A DNA stretch of 64,000 nucleotides, taken from Alterisphingorhabdus sp038748365. GTDB taxonomy: Bacteria; Pseudomonadota; Alphaproteobacteria; Sphingomonadales; Sphingomonadaceae. Position 1 is the stretch's first letter, and every line of letters starts with the position of its first letter. The stretch is from contig JBCDIZ010000011.1 in NCBI GenBank assembly GCA_038748365.1, positions 12,708 through 76,707 of the forward strand, given 5' to 3'. The translations under genes were made by a program, and so were the position numbers. The notes beneath the pieces are model-generated. The model worked only from the letters and a program-made list of their open reading frames with translations. It did no database searches and was not told the DNA's origin. This document shows positions 8,826 through 14,677 of this stretch, in pieces.

Positions 8826-9748
8826 TATTGTATGCGCTCCACCAGAAATCCCTGCTCCGCCAGCATCGCCTGAACGCTGTCCCGCCCGGCCAGATGTGCT
8901 GCGCCAACGGCAATAAAAGGCCGTTTATTTTCATCAATCAGCTCGCTGATAGGCTCTGTCCAGGCCCTGTTGCGCTGTACCAGCAGTGCTTCCCGCACGG
9001 GACCTGTAGCTAGCATACCCGATTGTGCCGTCTCTGCGAGCGCCGCAACATCACCCTCAAGCCAGTTAGCCAACAACTCACGATAGCTTTGCTTGGCTTC
9101 ATCTGCATCGGCGATAACTGCTTCGAGCATCCTAGTCTGATGCTCCTCGGAAAGACCATCAAAATAGCTGAATTGCTCTGCCGCACTTTCCAGAGCGATG
9201 ATCGACAAATTGCGATCTTTTGCTTCAGCGGTCAGAGCGGCCTCTACCCCATAGGATTGGCTGACGCCCAGACCGCGGGTGGCAATCCCGGCAAGCGACA
9301 GCGCCGCCGCCCAGCTCTCGCGCCCGGCAAAAGCATTTTTCGGCAGTTCCGCTTTCTCGGCAATCTCGGCATATTCATCGCGCCATTCCAGCGAAATGCG
9401 TTCCTGCACCGGCGGAATGCCTGGCGTATAGCCCATATCGCGAAAGGTCTCGGTAATGGGCTGGTCTTCCTGCCGTGCATCAATCTCCAGCACCAGTAGC
9501 GCGCTATCATCAAGGGCATCGGGCACAGCATTATCAAACCATTGCACCTTATGCGGCAAGGCATGAACCGCGCCGAACAGATAGCCATACCGGCCATCGC
9601 GGCTGACTTTCCAAAGCGCTGGGCGATGCTCACTCGGCATTGCGGCCCAATCATCGGTGATATCGGGCTCTTGCTGACATCCGAAAAGCAGCAGCGTGAA
9701 TAGCAGACAAGAGAAAAGGGCGGGGAACCTTGGCATTGGTAACGCCAT
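8825..9748 (-). CDS. TraB/GumN family lipoprotein (paralogue 1)
   Basis: 307 residues with a lipobox (LLLFGC), so probably lipid-anchored. TraB/GumN features are the N-terminal GAVHALPHKVQWFD, the central ESAAEQFSYFDGL and the C-terminal RNRAWTEPI and FIAVGAAHLAGRDSVQAML, where conserved His and Glu residues recall metallohydrolases of the TIKI/EreA superfamily. The start at 9748 is preceded by GGGGAG. The next paralogue upstream is 65 bases away. Its biochemical role in bacteria is not established. Confidence 0.88.
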   Translation of the reverse strand: MALPMPRFPALFSCLLFTLLLFGCQQEPDITDDWAAMPSEHRPALWKVSRDGRYGYLFGAVHALPHKVQWFDNAVPDALDDSALLVLEIDARQEDQPITETFRDMGYTPGIPPVQERISLEWRDEYAEIAEKAELPKNAFAGRESWAAALSLAGIATRGLGVSQSYGVEAALTAEAKDRNLSIIALESAAEQFSYFDGLSEEHQTRMLEAVIADADEAKQSYRELLANWLEGDVAALAETAQSGMLATGPVREALLVQRNRAWTEPISELIDENKRPFIAVGAAHLAGRDSVQAMLAEQGFLVERIQ

Positions 9749-9813
9749 AAGCTCCCCGCCCTAATCAGGCAATCGGGATTAGGTCCTGACCCTAAGATCC
9801 GAAACCTAAGCGA

Positions 9814-10743
9814 TCAATATTCGATACGGCTGGTCGTAATATTCTTCTTGGCAAGCTGGGCCTGCACACTGGTGTCGCCTGCAAGGTGGCCGGCGCCGAC
9901 TGCGATAAAGACAGTACCTGGTGTTTCCAGACGGGTATCAATCCATTCCGCCCAGTTCGCATTGCGTTTAGTCAGCAGCGCATCATAGACTAGCTTGTCC
10001 GAGAAGCCTTCATTCATAAGCGCGGCTAATTTCTCGGTGTCACCACTACCCCATGTGGTGACCATGGAATCCACAAAGCTTTCGATCTCAGGTATCGCAG
10101 CAACAGCTGCATTCAGCATCGCGATCTGGTTTTCTTCCGGCAAATCATCGAAGAAACCAAGCTGCTGTTCAACAGTTTCAAGTTGGCCAAGTGTTTTGCC
10201 ATCATTTTCGGCCTGCGCTGTCAGAACCTTTTCAGCGCCGCTATTCACATCATAACCTTTGGCCAGCAGTGGCACTACACCCAAGGTAATGCTGGCGAGC
10301 CAAGGCTCAAACTGGTCGAGACCGGCAGCAGGAATACCCAATGAACCAAGAGCTGTTTCATAGGCTGCCTTATTCTCCGGGGTTAGTTTTTCCCGAAATG
10401 GGCCTGTCACTTCATCGGTGCCCATAGCCATAGCTTTTTGTTGCGATGCGGGGTCATCTGCACCCACAATCTCAAGCACCAGCTCATCAGATGCATCAAA
10501 AGCCTCTTTCACCGCTTCATCAAACCAGCTCAGGCCAGGCTTTAGGATATGGACAGTGCCGAAAAGGTAGATGGTGGTATCCTTATCTTTGACTACCCAC
10601 AGGGCAGGGTCGATATCTACTGTCTCGGCAGCTGCAGGGGCTGCCGCAGTTTCCTGAGCGAGCACTGGGCTGGATGCCAAAGAGAAACTCGAAATGGCTG
10701 CAGCCACAGCAAGGATTGACGATTTAAGCATGGAATTTTTCAT
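9814..10743 (-). CDS. TraB/GumN family secreted protein (paralogue 2)
   Basis: 309 residues with a Sec signal peptide ending SSPVLAQ. Family motifs are IYLFGTVHILKPGLSWFD, the central ETVEQQLGFFDDLPEENQ and the C-terminal KRNANWAEWIDTRL with FIAVGAGHLAGDTSVQAQL. It is closer to the third copy at 12388-13458 than to the lipoprotein copy downstream, judging by the shared NWAEW/RAWAEW segment. Soluble periplasmic location is inferred from the signal. The tandem arrangement suggests local duplication. Confidence 0.9.
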   Translation of the reverse strand: MKNSMLKSSILAVAAAISSFSLASSPVLAQETAAAPAAAETVDIDPALWVVKDKDTTIYLFGTVHILKPGLSWFDEAVKEAFDASDELVLEIVGADDPASQQKAMAMGTDEVTGPFREKLTPENKAAYETALGSLGIPAAGLDQFEPWLASITLGVVPLLAKGYDVNSGAEKVLTAQAENDGKTLGQLETVEQQLGFFDDLPEENQIAMLNAAVAAIPEIESFVDSMVTTWGSGDTEKLAALMNEGFSDKLVYDALLTKRNANWAEWIDTRLETPGTVFIAVGAGHLAGDTSVQAQLAKKNITTSRIEY

Positions 10744-10803
10744 AGATATTTGCCTTTTATTCTAGTGTGTTTTGAGAGGAGGGTTAGAAAATGTGTTAAG
10801 AAA

Positions 10804-11259
10804 TTAACGTGCGCGAAATTTGACGATCCCGAACGTGACCATGGTAATCACAAAACCGACCAGAAAGATCGCAAAGGGATCGGGTTGGCGTACCAGCTCG
10901 CCAGCAGCCAGCACTTGCCATATCGGATATGCGCCTATCATAGCGAACCAGCCCGCCGACATGCTGATCAGGTTGTTGCGTTCGACCAATTCATCTACCT
11001 GCCTGAAGGAATAGATCGGCCACAAAACCAATCCTATAAGAAACGCGATTGCCAGTATGATTGCGATAACCGGTGGCAATATCAGCCTGTCGGCATCACC
11101 GGCGAAGAGATTGCCGTCACCAAGATCGAAAAATGCCGTCCCAAAGCCGACAAAAAATCCAAGTGCGCCAGCCGCGACCATAGTTATATACATTGCCCTG
11201 CGGCGTTTGCGCATTTTTGCTTCGCCGGGATTGTGCGTGTTGTCATGACTTTCAGCCAT
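10804..11259 (-). CDS. Four-helix membrane protein of an Xre-linked module
   Basis: About 151 residues with four hydrophobic segments (MYITMVAAGALGFFVGFG, LPPVIAIILAIAFLIGLVLW, LISMSAGWFAMIGAYPIW and FAIFLVGFVITMVTFGIV) and a basic motif KMRKRRRAM before the first. The start at 11259 uses GGAGGG seven bases upstream and overlaps the end of the xre gene by eight bases. It is the last gene of a four-gene module (small membrane protein, membrane protein, Xre regulator, membrane protein). Function unknown. Confidence 0.75.
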   Translation of the reverse strand: MAESHDNTHNPGEAKMRKRRRAMYITMVAAGALGFFVGFGTAFFDLGDGNLFAGDADRLILPPVIAIILAIAFLIGLVLWPIYSFRQVDELVERNNLISMSAGWFAMIGAYPIWQVLAAGELVRQPDPFAIFLVGFVITMVTFGIVKFRAR

Positions 11260-11476
11260 TGGCATGCCCTCCGGCCTGTTCAGAATATTGATCATCAAAA
11301 ATTTCCTCAATCGCCTGCCCGAACAGGCGCGCTATCTTGAATGCCAGGGGCAGGGACGGGTCATATTTGCCAGTCTCAATCGCATTGACTGCCTGGCGGG
11401 AAACATCCAGCCGTCCAGCCAATTCTGCCTGGCTCCAGTCTCGCTCGGCGCGCAGGACTTTGAGCCTGTTCTTCAT
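11252..11476 (-). CDS. Short Xre-family transcriptional regulator
   Basis: 74 residues that are nearly all helix-turn-helix: NRLKVLRAERDWSQAELAGR then LDVSRQAVNAIETGKYDPSL. This is the YozG/YvaO-like type usually found beside small membrane proteins. The ATG at 11476 overlaps the TGA of the upstream membrane gene by one base, and its end overlaps the next gene by eight bases, so the module is tightly coupled. The palindromes in the promoter at 12155-12208 are its probable operators. Confidence 0.92.
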   Translation of the reverse strand: MKNRLKVLRAERDWSQAELAGRLDVSRQAVNAIETGKYDPSLPLAFKIARLFGQAIEEIFDDQYSEQAGGHANG

Positions 11477-11922
11477 CACTGCAGCCCCCTACGTTGAAAG
11501 ATAAAATATGCCGTTGCCCAGCTGAGCATGGTGATTCCGACCAGATCGTCACCATATAATTCTCGCAAACCTGTGAGGTCGCGCAGAAAATCCAGTGTCG
11601 TAATTATATTGAAGAACAACAATGTAGTCACTGCGACAAGAGCGGCATTCGCCATAAGCTGGAACGTATAATCTTCGGTGCATCGTCGGTCGAAACGGGA
11701 CAATATAACCACCACAAAACTGAGTATCGGAACACCAAGACCCAGAGCAATTGCGCTGAATTCCGGGTTGGTGATGGTTGCAATAGGCTTGATTTCATCA
11801 AAGCTGTTATCAACCAGCATAATCAGCCCAACGACAAACAGCATGATCATGATACCATTGATAATGTTTGCGCTGTTTCTCCCGTAAAATATTTTCTTCA
11901 CGGTTTTTTCTTTGGCTGCCAT
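11476..11922 (-). CDS. Four-helix membrane protein upstream of the Xre gene
   Basis: 148 residues with a cytoplasmic basic N-terminus (KEKTVKKIFYGR) and four hydrophobic segments, starting with IINGIMIMLFVVGLIMLVD and ending with a helix before FQRRGLQ. Membrane proteins in this position next to short Xre regulators are often called DUF2975-like or similar; I cannot assign a family with confidence. Its stop codon overlaps the xre start. The composition is lower in GC than neighbouring metabolic genes. Confidence 0.75.
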   Translation of the reverse strand: MAAKEKTVKKIFYGRNSANIINGIMIMLFVVGLIMLVDNSFDEIKPIATITNPEFSAIALGLGVPILSFVVVILSRFDRRCTEDYTFQLMANAALVAVTTLLFFNIITTLDFLRDLTGLRELYGDDLVGITMLSWATAYFIFQRRGLQ

Positions 11923-11954
11923 TTTTCTTTTCCTTGATTTACAGAATTACCGTT

Positions 11955-12116
11955 TCAACCAATCATCGCGGCAATAATCTGCAGCGTTTCCAGTCCACGG
12001 TCGTACCAAGCGAGAAGATTCTCATTGGCCTTCTTGACCAGTGCTATGCCGATAACGCTGCCAGCAATCAGCCATAATGCGTTTCGGTCGGATTGTGTCA
12101 TCTGACAGGGTTTCAT
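11955..12116 (-). CDS. Small single-helix membrane protein
   Basis: 53 residues: a short polar N-terminus, one hydrophobic helix (LWLIAGSVIGIALV) and an amphipathic C-terminus. The ATG at 12116 has AAGGATAGAG just upstream. In-frame codons further upstream lack a ribosome site. It is the first gene behind the palindromic promoter of the Xre module. Function unknown. Confidence 0.6.
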   Translation of the reverse strand: MKPCQMTQSDRNALWLIAGSVIGIALVKKANENLLAWYDRGLETLQIIAAMIG

Positions 12117-12154
12117 GATCTCTATCCTTATCGTCTCTAATGTGTTTCGTGACA

Positions 12155-12209
12155 CTGACTTAATGTCAGGTCTCCATGACTATATGACGTGATTCGCTGA
12201 CAATGTCAA
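12155..12209 (-). promoter_or_regulatory. Promoter with overlapping palindromic operators
   Basis: Reading the minus strand, TTGACA (12209-12204) and TATAGT (12184-12179) are 19 bases apart, a plausible sigma-70 promoter. A perfect palindrome TGACAATGTCA (12198-12208) overlaps the -35, and a second inverted repeat CTGAC-N5-GTCAG (12155-12169) lies just downstream of the -10. More TGTCA half-sites continue to about 12300. This fits autorepression by the Xre protein of the module. Confidence 0.6.
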
Positions 12210-12387
12210 TAACACATGACTTTTAGTATATAATAACTGACTAAGTGCAATGCCTACATGTCATAAAGCGATGTTTCAGCGACATTTTGTCAGGTGCAGA
12301 CCGCTGACCTACTCCATCGGCATGCTATGCCTGCAATGATTATGAAGATCATCTGCTGCTTTTCCGAGTGAGCGATAGCGCTTGCAA

Positions 12388-13458
12388 TTACTGAATGCGC
12401 TCGGCCTTCAACCCGCGCTTATCGAGCATCACCTGAACCGAGTCTGGCCCGGCCAGATGGCCTGCTCCGACCGCGACCAGAACCGTGCCCGGCTTATCCA
12501 GCCGGTCATCCAGCCATTCTGCCCAGGCGCGATTGCGGTCAACCAGCAGAACATTATAGAACGGCTCACCCAGCTCTTCGCGCGACAGGCCGGATTGCAT
12601 CGCGCTGACATCGCCCTGGGCCCAGCCATGGTCATCGGCATAATAGGCCACCGGGTCGCTGATCTGTTTGCTCTCGCCAAAAAGTGGCCCGGTGCCGCTC
12701 CATTTGCTCAATGCGGTATTGAGCTCGGCAATCATGGCGGTCTCGTCAAGGCCGTTCATCGCCGCCATGACCGCTTCGCCATCCTCAATCGCGCTAATCG
12801 GCTTTCCGGCTTGCTTGAACAACCGGGTCAGAACTGTCTCGACGCCATAGGCGTCGACAGAACCAAAATTTTCGGCTGCATCATAAAAGGTGAAGAAGGT
12901 CAGCAGCCAAACAGGCATATGCTCGACCACTGGAAGCGGCAGGCCAATCTGCTTCGACAGGCTGGCGAGCTTCGGACGATTGACCTCATCCAGCCTCGTG
13001 CTGAGCTGCCCGCGTTCAGACGTTGCCTCGAACATGCTGGTGAACAGGTCGATGCTCATCAAGTCCTGTTCTTCCTCGTCCGTGGTCTCGAGCACCAGCG
13101 CATCAGCCTCGGCAATCATCGCGTTGACTGCCGCCGAGCGCCATTTGAAATCCTTGTGCAGCACATGGATGGTGCCGAACAGATAGATGGTGGTGTCCTC
13201 ATCAGAGAGCAGCCAGATGGCGGGATTGGGATCATAATCCTGCCGCAGCGCCAGTTTGAGGCGGCTGGAGTCTGGAGCAACACGGGTTCTGCGATAGGGC
13301 TGGTTTTTCTGGGTACTGGCGGTCTTGCTTTTGGTGGCGTTTTGCTGCTGATCGATAGTGGCGGTGCCATCTCGCGCTTCGGCCCATGGTGCAATCAGCA
13401 GCGCGACGGCAGCAATTATGACGCTGATCGCTTTTACCGGCTGATAGGCAATAGACAT
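12388..13458 (-). CDS. TraB/GumN family secreted protein (paralogue 3)
   Basis: 356 residues, the longest of the three copies, with a signal peptide (ISVIIAAVALLIAPWAEA) and an extra basic, Gln/Lys-rich linker of about 40 residues before the domain. Family motifs are IYLFGTIHVLHKDFKW, ETVLTRLFKQAGKPISAIE, RNRAWAEWLDDRL and LVAVGAGHLAGPDSVQVML. It is separated from the other two copies by the Xre module. A long open frame on the opposite strand here is a shadow. Confidence 0.9.
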   Translation of the reverse strand: MSIAYQPVKAISVIIAAVALLIAPWAEARDGTATIDQQQNATKSKTASTQKNQPYRRTRVAPDSSRLKLALRQDYDPNPAIWLLSDEDTTIYLFGTIHVLHKDFKWRSAAVNAMIAEADALVLETTDEEEQDLMSIDLFTSMFEATSERGQLSTRLDEVNRPKLASLSKQIGLPLPVVEHMPVWLLTFFTFYDAAENFGSVDAYGVETVLTRLFKQAGKPISAIEDGEAVMAAMNGLDETAMIAELNTALSKWSGTGPLFGESKQISDPVAYYADDHGWAQGDVSAMQSGLSREELGEPFYNVLLVDRNRAWAEWLDDRLDKPGTVLVAVGAGHLAGPDSVQVMLDKRGLKAERIQ

Positions 13459-13647
13459 GCGTGGACAACCTGCTTTCTATCTTTGCTCCACACAGACGAT
13501 ATAGAAAACAGGAGTTTGGAGGGCAAGGCCAAGCCATTTTACCAAAAAAGGCTGAACGGCCCCGTTCCGCGTCTTGACCCTGTGCCGCGCATCCGCCAAA
13601 GCCGCCGCTTACGTTCAATGCTTACGCGCAGTCATAAGGAATCTCCG

Positions 13648-14562
13648 GTGGCCGATCCTACGCCGCTCAGCTTTCAGGAAATCATTCTCACCCTCCACGC
13701 CTATTGGGCCAAGCAGGGCTGCGTTATCCTGCAGCCTTATGACATGGAGATGGGGGCAGGGACATTTCACCCGGCAACCACACTGCGAGCGCTCGGCCCG
13801 GAGCCATGGAATGCCGCCTTTGTCCAGCCCTGCCGCCGCCCGACCGATGGCCGCTATGGCGAGAACCCAAACCGGTTGCAGCATTATTATCAATATCAGG
13901 TGATATTGAAGCCGTCGCCGCCGGACATTCAGCAGCTCTATCTCGATAGCCTGACCGCCATCGGCATTGATCCGCTGCTGCATGATATCCGCTTTGTTGA
14001 GGATGACTGGGAAAGCCCGACACTGGGCGCCTGGGGGCTGGGCTGGGAAGTCTGGTGCGACGGCATGGAGGTGACGCAATTCACCTATTTCCAGCAAATG
14101 GGCGGCTATGATTGCAAGCCGGTGGCGGGCGAGCTGACTTACGGCCTCGAACGGCTGGCAATGTATATTCAGGGCGTCGACAGTGTCTATGACCTGACCT
14201 TCAACGACGCCGCCGCCGACCATAAGCCCACCAGCTATGGCGATGTCTTCCTAGAAAACGAGCGCCAGATGAGCACCTGGAATTTCGAAGTGGCGGAAAC
14301 CGAGGCGCTTTTCGACCTGTTTAGAAAAGCCACCGCCGAATGCGAGAATTGTCTGGAGAAACAACTGCCACATCCGGCTTATGAGCAGGCGATCAAGGCC
14401 AGCCATATCTTCAACCTTTTGCAGGCGCGCGGAGTGATTTCGGTTGCTGAACGCCAGGCCTATATGGGCCGTGTGCGTGATCTCGCACGTGGTTCGTGCG
14501 AGGCGCATATGGCGAAGGAGAAGGACCGCTGGGCCGAGCAATATCCGGGGTGGTCGGTGTGA
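13648..14562 (+). CDS. glyQ: Glycyl-tRNA synthetase alpha subunit
   Basis: 304 residues of the class II catalytic subunit of the alpha2beta2 glycyl-tRNA synthetase. Strong motifs are the opening FQEIILTLHAYWAKQGCVI, the QPYDMEMGAGTFHP segment, motif 2 around CRRPTDGRYGENPNR and the end motif AYMGRVRDLARG. The frame stays open far upstream, but that part lies antisense to the TraB gene. I chose GTG at 13648, with AAGGA seven bases upstream; an ATG at 13618 is the alternative. glyS follows after a palindromic repeat. Confidence 0.95.
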   Translation: MADPTPLSFQEIILTLHAYWAKQGCVILQPYDMEMGAGTFHPATTLRALGPEPWNAAFVQPCRRPTDGRYGENPNRLQHYYQYQVILKPSPPDIQQLYLDSLTAIGIDPLLHDIRFVEDDWESPTLGAWGLGWEVWCDGMEVTQFTYFQQMGGYDCKPVAGELTYGLERLAMYIQGVDSVYDLTFNDAAADHKPTSYGDVFLENERQMSTWNFEVAETEALFDLFRKATAECENCLEKQLPHPAYEQAIKASHIFNLLQARGVISVAERQAYMGRVRDLARGSCEAHMAKEKDRWAEQYPGWSV

Positions 14563-14577
14563 GTATTCTTTCTACTT

Positions 14578-14660
14578 CCGTTCGCCCTGAGCCTGTCGAA
14601 GGGCCGCTCTTCACTTCTAAAAAAGAAAGTGCAGAGCTTCGACAAGCTCAGCCCGAACGG
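14578..14660. repeat. Palindromic repeat, family A, copy 2
   Basis: Arms CCGTTCGCCCTGAGCCTGTC and GACAAGCTCAGCCCGAACGG form a long imperfect hairpin. It lies between two genes of one operon (glyQ and glyS), and its right end touches the glyS ribosome site, so its structure could affect glyS translation. Confidence 0.88.
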
Positions 14661-14677
14661 TTGGGGAGAAATGGGCA

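Noticed and set aside
12382..13617. A long upstream extension of the glyQ frame
   Set aside because: It runs antisense to the TraB/GumN gene, which has family motifs and a signal peptide. The glyQ start at 13648 has a ribosome site.
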